A DNA stretch of 37,437 nucleotides, taken from Oscillatoriales cyanobacterium (GTDB taxonomy: Bacteria > Cyanobacteriota > Cyanobacteriia > Cyanobacteriales > Microcoleaceae). Positions 18,126 to 25,242 of the stretch are shown in pieces. The stretch is from NCBI GenBank assembly GCA_004292745.1, contig RDXH01000006.1, forward strand, positions 1 to 37,437. Direction: 5' to 3'. Numbering within the stretch: the first letter of the stretch is position 1; every line of letters begins with the position of its first letter. A program made the translations under genes and the position numbers. The notes under the pieces were generated by a model that had not been told where the DNA came from, did no database searches, and saw only the letters and a list, made by a program, of their open reading frames with translations.

Positions 18126-18770
18126 ATGACAGCCACCTTCATTCAAAGTCAAACTTCTGGAGTTTTGCTGAAAAATATTAGTTGGCGGACTTACGAATCT
18201 CTGGTAAATGAGCTAGCAGAACAGCGGGGGATTCGTTTGACTTACGATCGCGGAACATTAGAAATTATGACTCCATCAGCACCGCATGAAGGTAACAAAC
18301 AAATTTTAGGACGTTTTGTAGAAACTGTCACCGAAGAATTGAATGTAGAAATTCGCAGCCTGGGTTCAAGAACTTGCAAACGCAAGGATTTAGAACGTGG
18401 ATTAGAACCGGATCAGTGCTACTACATTGAGAATGAGGGAATTGTCCGCAGCCTCAAGGAAATTGACTTAAATCAAGATCCGCCACCGGATTTAGTAATC
18501 GAGATTGACATCACTAGCAGTTCGATTAACCGCATGGAATTGTATGTGAGTTTGGGTGTGCCAGAGGTTTGGCGTTATGACGGTTCGCGTTTAATATTCT
18601 ATCAGTTAGAAGGTCAGGAATATGTAGAGCGAGAGGTTTCTCCTCACTTTCCTTTTTTGTCGCCCTCTGAGATTATGGGATTTGTGGAAAGGCAAAAAGA
18701 TGTGGGGGAAACGTCGATGATTCGAGGGTTTAGGCAGTGGGTGAGGACTCGGATTCAGTTAGGGGAATGA
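18126..18770 (+). CDS. Uma2-family (DUF820) PD-(D/E)XK nuclease-like protein
   Basis: A 214-residue member of the Uma2 family, hugely expanded in cyanobacteria, with a restriction-endonuclease-like fold. Signatures are YDRGTLEIMTPSAPHE, EPDQCYYI (Glu94-Asp96), and PPDLVIEIDITSSS, where Asp122 and Glu126 fit the PD-ExK core, then LGVPEVWRYDG. No biological role is established for most members; nuclease action is inferred from fold. The ATG at 18126 follows an AAGCAGG site at good distance. It is monocistronic. Such genes are often mobile and present in dozens of copies per genome. Confidence 0.88.
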   Translation: MTATFIQSQTSGVLLKNISWRTYESLVNELAEQRGIRLTYDRGTLEIMTPSAPHEGNKQILGRFVETVTEELNVEIRSLGSRTCKRKDLERGLEPDQCYYIENEGIVRSLKEIDLNQDPPPDLVIEIDITSSSINRMELYVSLGVPEVWRYDGSRLIFYQLEGQEYVEREVSPHFPFLSPSEIMGFVERQKDVGETSMIRGFRQWVRTRIQLGE

Positions 18771-18925
18771 AAGGGCGATTTATCTGTCTGAAAGCTAAAA
18801 AAATAATTTTTAGCTATAAATTCAAAAGAATACGCAGTCTTTCTTCTACCATAATTAATGTTGCTGGTTACAGGGCGATTCCCTACGGGATAGCTTCGCT
18901 TCACGATCTTTTTTGAATCGATATC

Positions 18926-18955
18926 ATCGCACAGGCGGGACGCCCGTGCCACGAT
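18926..18955. repeat. GCACAGGC-type palindrome, copy 2
   Basis: ATCGCACAGGC and GCCCGTGCCACGAT form a hairpin related to the one at 10951-10981. It lies in the 459-base gap between the Uma2 gene and rph, which also holds an ACCGGGTTT palindrome and several GCGATCGC sites but no gene. Confidence 0.55.
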
Positions 18956-19150
18956 GGAGGGGGGATTGATGAAGGGCGATCGCTCTTTTTGAGAGCGTGA
19001 GATAAAGAAGCGATCGCTTTACTCAATCTTCACCAAGAAGATTTATTATTGACTCGATGAAGGCGGACTTCGTTTGTGTAGACGCGGTTTCAACCGCCGA
19101 GTCATAAAGAAGAAAAATTTCCCCAGATTTAGTATCGCGCACTCCGACCA

Positions 19151-19216
19151 AAGAAACCGGGTTTTTACCAAATCTTTCGACTACAACGAAGTATTATCGT
19201 GAAAAACCCGGTTTCT
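19151..19216. repeat. AAGAAACCGGGTTTTT palindromic element, copy 1
   Basis: Inverted ends AGAAACCGGGTTTTT and AAAAACCCGGTTTCT around about 36 bases. It lies directly after the rph stop on -. Sister copies are at 22881-22946 and 36284-36348. The ends are conserved while the middles differ. Confidence 0.7.
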
Positions 19217-19229
19217 GGACTCCCGTGTT

Positions 19230-19949
19230 CTACTCACCCAAAGCCTGCCGCTGAGCCTCCAACAACTCCTGAATCCCGGTTTCTGCCATATCCAAAATTT
19301 GATTTAACTGACTGCGACTGAAACTTCCCTCTTCCGCAGTTCCCTGAATTTCAATAATATTCAAATCCCCATTCATTACCACATTACAATCAATTTCCGC
19401 CGCCACATCTTCCACATAATTCAAGTCTAAAAATAGCTCGTTTTCCAAAAGTCCCACAGACACGGCCGCCACTTGACGCACAAGGGGCGATCGCACCAAA
19501 TCACCTTTTTGCACCAACTTATTCAAAGCGTCAGCCACAGCCACAAACGCGCCATTAATAGAAGTCGTGCGAGTCCCCGCATCTGCCTGCAACACATCAG
19601 CATCTACAATAATGGTACGTTCGCCCAAAAGTTCCATATCCAAGCACGATCGCAAACTCCGGCCAATCAACCGCTGAATCTCTTGAGTGCGCCCCGATAA
19701 TTTCATAAATTCCCGCTCTTGTCGCTGCGGCGTAGATCCTGGTAACATTCGGTACTCCGCAGTCAGCCAACCTTTTCCGGTATTCTCCAGAAACCTCGGT
19801 ACTCCAGGCTTAATCGTAACGCTACAAAGTACCTGAGTATCGCCGCTTTTTGCTAGCACTGAACCGCTGGCAAATTTGTTGAATTCGCGATCGAAACTAA
19901 TGGGACGAAGTTGATTTGGTTGTCTACCATCGGCACGTTTTCTGGACAT
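19230..19949 (-). CDS. rph: Ribonuclease PH
   Basis: Phosphate-dependent 3'-to-5' exoribonuclease that trims tRNA precursors. The real start is the ATG at 19949 ([19 protein letters not shown]), giving 239 residues, the family length. The reading frame runs on upstream through tandem GGGAATGGGGAATT repeats and into a MITE, which would add 31 false residues. Motifs include [25 protein letters not shown], the [14 protein letters not shown] phosphate/RNA site, the active-site strand [19 protein letters not shown], and [13 protein letters not shown]. Nothing is missing. Its neighbours share no pathway with it. Confidence 0.95.
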   Translation of the reverse strand: MSRKRADGRQPNQLRPISFDREFNKFASGSVLAKSGDTQVLCSVTIKPGVPRFLENTGKGWLTAEYRMLPGSTPQRQEREFMKLSGRTQEIQRLIGRSLRSCLDMELLGERTIIVDADVLQADAGTRTTSINGAFVAVADALNKLVQKGDLVRSPLVRQVAAVSVGLLENELFLDLNYVEDVAAEIDCNVVMNGDLNIIEIQGTAEEGSFSRSQLNQILDMAETGIQELLEAQRQALGE

Positions 19950-19953
19950 AAGT

Positions 19954-20010
19954 AATTGGGAATGGGGAATTGGGAATGGGGAATGGGGAATGGGGAATTG
20001 GGAATGGGGA
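19954..20010. repeat. GGGAATGGGGAATT tandem repeat
   Basis: Several head-to-tail units of GGGAATGGGGAATT with slight variation, between rph and the adjoining MITE. On - it stays in the rph frame and encodes repeated IPHSPF-like residues, which causes false start extension. Confidence 0.85.
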
Positions 20011-20231
20011 ATTGGTGTCAACTTAACTTCTAACCCTGTCACAGACTGCTGTTTAACTATTAAACTTAGATCCCCCCGACGCCAAGAGGGCGGGCACTCT
20101 TGGCACCGCCCCTACAAGGGGGGGGGACAGGAATCTTCTCAAAGTCCCCCTTCTTAAGGGGGATTTAGGGGGATCGGGACTGGGGTAAAAACGAGATTTA
20201 TCCAGGATTTGACGATTAATTTGACACCAAT
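20011..20231. mobile_element. MITE-like element, copy 2
   Basis: About 221 bp, ends ATTGGTGTCAACTTAA and the inverse of ATTGGTGTCAAATTAA (one mismatch). The interior matches copy 1 in order: CAGACTGCTGTTT, ACTATTAA, TTAGATCCCCCC, then the CTTAAGGGGGA half. It carries an extra GC-rich insertion near 20080-20120 relative to copy 1. I see no clean flanking duplication. It lies between rph and adk. Confidence 0.7.
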
Positions 20232-20275
20232 GGGTATAGGGCATTGGTAATTGGTATTTGACTAACTAATAACAA

Positions 20276-20827
20276 CTAATTATTAACAACTTTAAGAATA
20301 TCTTGCTGCACTTGTTCAGGAGATTGGTCGCCGTTGATAATTAACAGCTTGTTGCGATACTCATAATAATCTAAAATCGGGAGAGTTTGCTCGTAGAATA
20401 AATCGAGCCGACGCTGCAAAATTTCTGGACTATCGTCCGATCGATCTCGTTCGATCGATCGACTCAACAATACCTCATTCGGAACCTTCAACCAAATCGC
20501 CCAATCTAGCTCTTGTGCCAAATCTGAGAGCAAAAAATCCAACTCCTCACCTTGAAAAGCCGTTCGCGGATAGCCCTCCAACACCCAGCCATTAAAGACA
20601 TCCCACAGCAACAATCGGCGGCGAATGAATTGAATCATCGTTGCATCGGGAACTAATTCCCCTGTCTCAACATAAGGCATCGCCAACTTGCCCAAATCTG
20701 TTTCAGAAGCAATCGCCTCCCGCAGAATATCTCCCAAAGCCAACAAAGGAATGCTCAAATTGCTACACAGTTGTTGTGCCTGAGTTCCCTTGCCTGCTCC
20801 TGGCCCTCCCAAAATTACTAATCTCAC
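20276..20827 (-). CDS. adk: Adenylate kinase, short-lid form
   Basis: Converts AMP and ATP to two ADP. The 183 residues begin with the P-loop GGPGAGKGT (residues 7-15); ALGDILREAIAS is the AMP-binding start, and EGYPRTAFQ replaces the usual DGFPRT. The lid is short (ERDRSDDSPEILQRR) and lacks zinc cysteines. EGYPR and the truncated length suggest a divergent second adenylate kinase, as cyanobacteria often have two. The ATG at 20827 starts directly on MRLVILGGPG. An orphan location with a MITE downstream; no operon is apparent. Confidence 0.85.
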   Translation of the reverse strand: MRLVILGGPGAGKGTQAQQLCSNLSIPLLALGDILREAIASETDLGKLAMPYVETGELVPDATMIQFIRRRLLLWDVFNGWVLEGYPRTAFQGEELDFLLSDLAQELDWAIWLKVPNEVLLSRSIERDRSDDSPEILQRRLDLFYEQTLPILDYYEYRNKLLIINGDQSPEQVQQDILKVVNN

Positions 20828-21052
20828 TGTCCCCTGCTCCTACCGCCGCGACATTCAAAGTTTACCTGTTCTGGAGATATCTGGCGCAAAATGGCTGCGA
20901 TCGCCACTGTCGCTAGCTTTCGATAACTGGTATATCTAGTGTGCGATCGGATTTGCGATCGGCCAAGTACACTATATATTGTTACGAAGGCTTCCGCCTC
21001 ATCAAGGTCGAAGCCGCCCTCAAGACTTAGTTGTTGATTAGATTATTGCCCT

Positions 21053-21589
21053 ATGGTTGCCCAGTTAAAAACTCCTAACCTCAATTTAACCCACAGCTTG
21101 CCCTACACTGTTGAAGGGCTGGTGCAAGTCTTTACAGGCCCGCACCGCTGCTTTTTTACAACTGTCATGGCTCAGGCGCTCCGAATTGCAGGACAGGGAA
21201 CTGCGGTACTGGCGGTGCAGTTCCTCAAAGGGGGAATTAATCAAGGACACCAGCATCCGATGCGGCTGGGGCAGAATTTAGATTGGGTGCGGTGCGATTT
21301 GCCACGCTGCATTGATAATGCTGATTTGGATGAATTGGAACTAGGTGCGATCGCCCAATTGTGGAAATACGTTCAAGAAGTTGTCCGCGAAGGCCGTTAT
21401 GCCCTAGTCATTCTCGACGAATTAAGTTTAGCAGTTAATTTGGGTTTACTTCCCGAAGCAGAAGTGCTGACATTAATTGACAATAAGCCCCATCATTTAG
21501 ATTTGATTTTTACCGGCCCATCCATGCCACAAAGTATCTTGGATATTGCCGACCAAATTACTGAAATTCGCCGCACTCAAGGACAATAA
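21053..21589 (+). CDS. CobO/BtuR-like protein with degenerate P-loop
   Basis: A 178-residue protein resembling cob(I)alamin adenosyltransferases of the BtuR/CobO type, which add the adenosyl group in vitamin B12 synthesis. Family-like segments are GLVQVFTG, AQALRIAGQG, VQFLKGGINQG, YALVILDELSLAVNLGLL and LIFTGPSMPQSILDIADQITEI. Yet the ATP-binding P-loop, normally GxGKGKTT, reads GPHRCFFTT (29-37), without the lysine. So ATP binding in the usual way is doubtful. It may be a cyanobacterial branch with another role. Start ATG 21053. A strong hairpin follows its stop. Confidence 0.65.
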   Translation: MVAQLKTPNLNLTHSLPYTVEGLVQVFTGPHRCFFTTVMAQALRIAGQGTAVLAVQFLKGGINQGHQHPMRLGQNLDWVRCDLPRCIDNADLDELELGAIAQLWKYVQEVVREGRYALVILDELSLAVNLGLLPEAEVLTLIDNKPHHLDLIFTGPSMPQSILDIADQITEIRRTQGQ

Positions 21590-21634
21590 ATTAAGTGGCG
21601 ATCGCGCCTCAAAAAAATTGTCCTCAAACCCCAT

Positions 21635-21669
21635 CTATCCCCGACATTTTCAAAAAAAGTCGGGGATAG
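21635..21669. terminator. Perfect 11-bp hairpin after the CobO-like gene
   Basis: CTATCCCCGAC (21635-21645) pairs with GTCGGGGATAG (21659-21669) around ATTTTCAAAAAAA. It lies 45 bases past the stop at 21589. There is no T-run after it, so it is a likely but not classical terminator. Confidence 0.5.
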
Positions 21670-21680
21670 ACCTAATACCA

Positions 21681-21774
21681 ATTTCATAAATATTTGCTAC
21701 AGATGCCCTTCAAAGCCCCCCCGAACTCGCGGGGGGGTTGGGGGGGTTAGTTATGTCGCACTACTTTATGAAAT
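21681..21774. repeat. ATTTCATAAA ... TTTATGAAAT MITE-like element
   Basis: Perfect 10-base inverted ends enclosing a C-run/G-run hairpin with GCCCCCCC and GGGGGGGTT. About 94 bp, different from the ATTGGTGTCAA family. A CTCTGTG-rich repeat follows (about 21791-21829) whose inverse is at about 36234-36268. The gap 21590-21940 is thus mostly repeats. Confidence 0.55.
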
Positions 21775-21940
21775 TCGTATAATCTGTCCCCTCTCTATTC
21801 TCTGTGCTCTCTGTGCCCTCTGTGGTTATTAAACAAAAAAATATTGTTAGTAACAGATATCAAATCCGCACTTCATCAGCATTGTAAAATAGAGTCAACA
21901 CTCAAAAATAAACCATCATTTCGGTACAACCGGAATTGAT

Positions 21941-22852
21941 ATGAATCTCCCCAAACAAATACCAAATTGGTCGATCGCCCCAATCTTAATTATCGGCATT
22001 TTAGCCGTCTCAACATCCTCAATTCTGATTAGACTAACCAACAGTTCAGCAAACAGTGGTGGCCTCGGTTTCAGCTTGGTACTCGCGGCCTCCCGCCTCA
22101 CTTTATCAGCCTTAATTCTGCTTCCGGCTTGGTCAAAAATTCAGTGGAATACGCTGCAACCGGGAGCTCGGCGTTATGCAGCGGCTGCTGGCTTTTGTCT
22201 CGCCCTGCACTTTGCCCTGTGGATTACCTCACTTTCTTATACTTCGATCGCAGCTTCCACCGCCCTAGTCACCACAAATCCCGTCTGGGTAGCGCTGTTG
22301 TCTCGGTTCTGGTTTGGCGAAAAACTCAGCAAATTGTCCGTAGCGGGCATTGCAGTGGCTCTGGGAGGGACGATCGCGATCGCTCTAGGTAGTGCTAGTG
22401 GTAGCAGCGGTGATGGTAGCAGCGTCATGTTGGGTAACTTCCTGGCGCTAGCAGGTTCCTGGGCTGTCAGCTTGTATTTGCTTTGTGGCCGGGAAGCTCA
22501 ACGGCGGGGATTGGGAATTGGTGGTTATGTGGCGATCGCATATACTGTAGCTGCGATCGTGCTTTTGCCTCTACCCTTAGTCTTCAAAACCAGTTATACA
22601 GACTATCCGCACATTGTATATTTTTACATTTTATTAACCGCTGCTTTGCCTCAATTAGTCGGCCACACGATTTTGAATTGGGCTGTGGTAAGGGTATCGC
22701 CAACTTTGGTAAGTCTGGCTATTTTGTTTGAACCTGTGGGCGCTAGTTGTTTGGGTTATTTGGTGTTTGGGGAAGCGCCGGGGCCGATGGTATTGGTGGG
22801 TGCTGGGGTGTTATTGTTCGGAGTTGCGATCGGCACTTTTGGAGCAAAATAG
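21941..22852 (+). CDS. EamA/DMT-family transporter
   Basis: A 303-residue membrane protein with about ten hydrophobic helices in two related EamA halves (about 12-145 and 165-300). Family marks are SSILIRLTN at the first helix, ASRLTLSALILLP, LALHFALWITSLSYTSIAASTALVTTNPVW at the end of the first half, and LVSLAILFEPVGASCLGYLVFGE in the second. Such proteins export amino acids, nucleotides or other small metabolites across the inner membrane; the substrate here is unknown. The ATG at 21941 starts a short hydrophilic tip. It is not clearly in an operon. Confidence 0.88.
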   Translation: MNLPKQIPNWSIAPILIIGILAVSTSSILIRLTNSSANSGGLGFSLVLAASRLTLSALILLPAWSKIQWNTLQPGARRYAAAAGFCLALHFALWITSLSYTSIAASTALVTTNPVWVALLSRFWFGEKLSKLSVAGIAVALGGTIAIALGSASGSSGDGSSVMLGNFLALAGSWAVSLYLLCGREAQRRGLGIGGYVAIAYTVAAIVLLPLPLVFKTSYTDYPHIVYFYILLTAALPQLVGHTILNWAVVRVSPTLVSLAILFEPVGASCLGYLVFGEAPGPMVLVGAGVLLFGVAIGTFGAK

Positions 22853-22880
22853 TTAATATAGGAATTACCCATAAATATCA

Positions 22881-22946
22881 AAGAAACCGGGTTTTTTACT
22901 AAAATACTGCACACCCTGCCTTTAACAGGTGAAAAACCCGGTTTCT
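22881..22946. repeat. AAGAAACCGGGTTTTT palindromic element, copy 2
   Basis: Ends AAGAAACCGGGTTTTT and AAAAACCCGGTTTCT with a different middle. It sits 17 bases before the start of the antitoxin-like gene at 22964, where it may influence its expression. Confidence 0.7.
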
Positions 22947-22963
22947 GCCGACCGGACTATAAT

Positions 22964-23188
22964 ATGAACAACGAATTTACTTCGAGCAAATCGGAAACTG
23001 ACTGGGAACGTTTAGACGCCATGACTGATGAAGATATTGATTTTTCTGATTGCCCTGAAATTACACCTGAAATGTTCGCTAAAGCCATAGTTCGGCGAGG
23101 TTTACCCAGCCCTAAGACTCAGGATAAAGTCACCTTACTTATTGACAGTAATTTTCCGTATCCACCAGGTTTAAAAATAGATAATTAA
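22964..23188 (+). CDS. BrnA-like antitoxin, no partner toxin visible
   Basis: A 74-residue acidic protein. DWERLDAMTDEDIDFSDCPE followed by ITPEMFAKAIVRRGL resembles the N-terminus of BrnA-type (CopG-related) antitoxins common in cyanobacteria, and KVTLLID would begin the ribbon-helix-helix strand. The C-terminus is shorter than typical RHH domains, so it may be truncated. A BrnT-like toxin would normally sit just upstream; only a palindrome is found there. The next gene starts 18 bases on, same strand. Likely orphan antitoxin. Confidence 0.6.
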   Translation: MNNEFTSSKSETDWERLDAMTDEDIDFSDCPEITPEMFAKAIVRRGLPSPKTQDKVTLLIDSNFPYPPGLKIDN

Positions 23189-23206
23189 AATGAGGTCTTG
23201 CAAACA

Positions 23207-23413
23207 ATGACTTTTAATGATGTAGTTGAAGTAGTCAAAGGTCTTTCCACGGATGAAAAACAGGAAATTCAACAGTTGTTGAACCAATATATCCGTGAAG
23301 AACGCCGCGATCAGATATATAACAACTTCAAGTTAGCGCAAGTAGAACACCAAAAAGATGAACTGAAGTTTTCCTCTAATATTAACGAACTCAGACAACT
23401 GATAGAGGAATAA
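23207..23413 (+). CDS. Putative antitoxin of a type II pair
   Basis: A 68-residue protein from ATG 23207 (MTFNDVVEVVKGLSTDEKQE); the GAGGT at 23192 suits this start better than the upstream TTG. It is mostly charged helices with a predicted leading VVKGLSTDEKQEIQQLL segment seen in antitoxins of RelE-like toxins in cyanobacteria. It ends 2 bases before the toxin start, which is typical for translational coupling. It would bind and neutralise the product of the next gene and may repress the operon. Confidence 0.7.
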   Translation: MTFNDVVEVVKGLSTDEKQEIQQLLNQYIREERRDQIYNNFKLAQVEHQKDELKFSSNINELRQLIEE

Positions 23414-23415
23414 TC

Positions 23416-23682
23416 GTGGAAGTTAGTTTTAGTTCGGCTTTCAAACGCGCCTTCAAAAAGCGCATCCAAGGCAACACAGATTTAGAGGAAAAGTTTTGGC
23501 AAAAATTGGAACTGTTTACTATATATCCTTACGATCCGATATTGAAAACACATAAACTATCCGGCAAGCTTAAGGAATTCTGGAGTTTTAGTGTAGATTA
23601 CGATGAAAGGGTATTGTTCTACTTTACAGAAGATGACAAGGCTGTGTTTGTAGATATTGGTAGTCATGATGAAGTGTATTAA
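23416..23682 (+). CDS. RelE/ParE-superfamily toxin
   Basis: An 88-residue toxin-like protein starting with GTG at 23416, two bases after the antitoxin stop, with GAGGAA upstream. The pattern HKLSGKLKEFWSFSVDYDERVLFYF...AVFVDIGSHDEVY is the RelE/YafQ-type fold: a beta sheet with conserved His near KTHKLSG, an Arg in DERVLFYF, and the terminal GSHDEVY. Such proteins cleave mRNA at the ribosome. The fold is secure; the activity (mRNA cleavage versus gyrase inhibition) is inferred. The solitary methyltransferase gene follows by 18 bases. Confidence 0.8.
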   Translation: MEVSFSSAFKRAFKKRIQGNTDLEEKFWQKLELFTIYPYDPILKTHKLSGKLKEFWSFSVDYDERVLFYFTEDDKAVFVDIGSHDEVY

Positions 23683-23700
23683 CTATTCGACTAACATATC

Positions 23701-24621
23701 ATGGGCTCTAAGAGTAACTTGGCAAAAATGAGAACAGTAGATTTATTTGCAGGCTGTGGAGGCTTATCACTCGGATTTCAAAATGCTGGATTCAATGTAG
23801 TAGCAGCTTTTGACTACTGGCTTCCAGCTATTCAAGTATATAAAGACAACTTCCAACATCCGATATTTGAGAAAGACCTATCACAACCAGATATCTGTTC
23901 ATTTATCAGTGATTTCAATCCAGATATAATCATTGGTGGGCCTCCATGCCAAGATTTTTCCAGTGCCGGCAAAAGAGATGAAAATCTTGGGAGAGCAGAT
24001 TTATCCTTAGCCTTTGCCAAGATTGTTACTAGCATTAAGCCTAGATGGTTTGTCATGGAGAATGTTGCCAGAATTCAAAAGAGCCAAATTCTAGAACAAG
24101 TTTTAGAAACATTTAGAACCAGTGGCTATGGTTTAAGTTATTCAGTTTTGAATGCCAGCTATTGTGGAGTTCCACAAGCTAGAAAACGATACTTTTTGAT
24201 TGGTCAATTGGATGGAGAAGATGGCATTTTGAATTCTTATCTAACAAAACATCAGTCTAAAACTCCTATGAATGTTTTTGAATATTTAGGTGATGATTTA
24301 GGCATTGAGTATTTTTATCGGCATCCGAGAAGCTATAAGAGAAGGGCAGTTTTCAGCATCCACGAACCTAGTCCGACAGTTCGAGGTGTGAATCGTCCAA
24401 TTCCCAAGACATACAAGAAGCATGAAGGTGATTTATGCGATATTGACGAAAGGTTACGCCCTTTGACGACTATTGAACGAAGCTATATTCAAACATTTCC
24501 TAAGACGTTTAAGTTTAAGGGAAATAAGTCTGATTTAGAACAAATGATTGGTAATGCTGTTCCTGTCAAGCTGGCTGAGTATGTCGCTGGCTGCATCCTT
24601 GAATATATTCAACAGGACTAA
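23701..24621 (+). CDS. DNA (cytosine-5-)-methyltransferase, apparently solitary
   Basis: A 306-residue C5 methyltransferase. Motif I DLFAGCGGLSLGF (14-26), motif IV GGPPCQDFSSAGKR with catalytic Cys83, motif VI ENV (Glu120), motif VIII QARKRYFLIG (from 159), a short variable region (about 175-245), motif IX RPLTTIERSYIQTFP and motif X QMIGNAVP are all present, so it should be active. The recognition site cannot be read from sequence. No restriction endonuclease gene is beside it. The start may be ATG 23701 or, nine codons later, ATG 23728 (MRTVDLFAG). It follows a toxin-antitoxin pair by 18 bases, and is visibly more AT-rich than the housekeeping genes, which suggests transfer. Confidence 0.93.
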   Translation: MGSKSNLAKMRTVDLFAGCGGLSLGFQNAGFNVVAAFDYWLPAIQVYKDNFQHPIFEKDLSQPDICSFISDFNPDIIIGGPPCQDFSSAGKRDENLGRADLSLAFAKIVTSIKPRWFVMENVARIQKSQILEQVLETFRTSGYGLSYSVLNASYCGVPQARKRYFLIGQLDGEDGILNSYLTKHQSKTPMNVFEYLGDDLGIEYFYRHPRSYKRRAVFSIHEPSPTVRGVNRPIPKTYKKHEGDLCDIDERLRPLTTIERSYIQTFPKTFKFKGNKSDLEQMIGNAVPVKLAEYVAGCILEYIQQD

Positions 24622-24672
24622 GGCAAAAGAAAACGGGTTTCTATCAAAAATCGTTGCTTTTTTTGTCTCTCA

Positions 24673-25026
24673 TCAAACACTAGCAAATTCCGTCAAAGGT
24701 CTTTTGCTAGGATGATGAAACCCCAAAACAATATCGCCCTTAGAAATTCCGGCTGCTAGTAAATCATCAACTACACATAAATTCGTTAAATCTTCTTCCA
24801 CCCAGATTTTACCATCTTTAATCCGAAGATACATCGTCATGTAGCGCAGCCGTTCTTTGCCATTCCAGCCAGAGCGAAACCAGAGATATTGATCTCGTTC
24901 TTGATCAAAGGCCAGACGATCATCTGGATCTAATTCATCTAGTGCGATCGCCCCCTGGACTTTCATCTGATAATATTCAGTCAATATCTTTTTAATTGTA
25001 TCGCGATAGTATTCTAATTTATCCAT
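24673..25026 (-). CDS. xisI: XisI-family protein, unpaired
   Basis: A 117-residue XisI (fdxN element excision controlling factor) family protein. MDKLEYYRDTIKKILTEYY, the DQERDQYLWFRSGW segment, RIKDGKIWVEEDLT and DIVLGFHHPSKRPLTEFA are typical. XisI normally pairs with XisH, a nuclease-like partner encoded just before it. No XisH reading frame occurs upstream (25027-25242), so this copy is an orphan or uses a partner elsewhere. AAGGAGG lies about 10 bases before the ATG, a strong site. It is convergent with the methyltransferase gene. Its role outside heterocyst excision is unknown. Confidence 0.85.
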   Translation of the reverse strand: MDKLEYYRDTIKKILTEYYQMKVQGAIALDELDPDDRLAFDQERDQYLWFRSGWNGKERLRYMTMYLRIKDGKIWVEEDLTNLCVVDDLLAAGISKGDIVLGFHHPSKRPLTEFASV

Positions 25027-25154
25027 TGTATGATTTCCTCCTTTTTCATTTCAACAGTCATTAATAGAAGCCGATTTTCCTTGGTAATTAATTGTATCGA
25101 CTTGCGTTGAAACAGGTTTTTGTATACGATATAATCAATTGCCAAAAACCTGTA

Positions 25155-25242
25155 GGGGCGGGTTCACAAAGAATATATAACTATGACCAACAATCTAAAT
25201 AAACCCGCCCTCTTTATTTATTTATTTATTTATTTATTTATT
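25155..25242. repeat. GGGCGGGTT/AACCCGCCC palindrome plus TTTA microsatellite
   Basis: GGGCGGGTT (25155-25163) and AACCCGCCC (25202-25210) are perfect inverted arms. A TTTA tandem repeat of about eight units (25212-25242) runs up to the stop of the glycosyltransferase gene. Together they could end transcription from that gene; the palindrome is also a dispersed type. Confidence 0.6.

Noticed and set aside
20828-21052. Cobalamin riboswitch upstream of the CobO-like gene
   Set aside because: The gap is short and shows no B12-box-like sequence or typical stem pattern.
23701-25026. Complete restriction-modification system formed by the methyltransferase and XisI
   Set aside because: XisI is not a restriction enzyme, lies on the opposite strand and lacks its XisH partner; no nuclease gene is adjacent.
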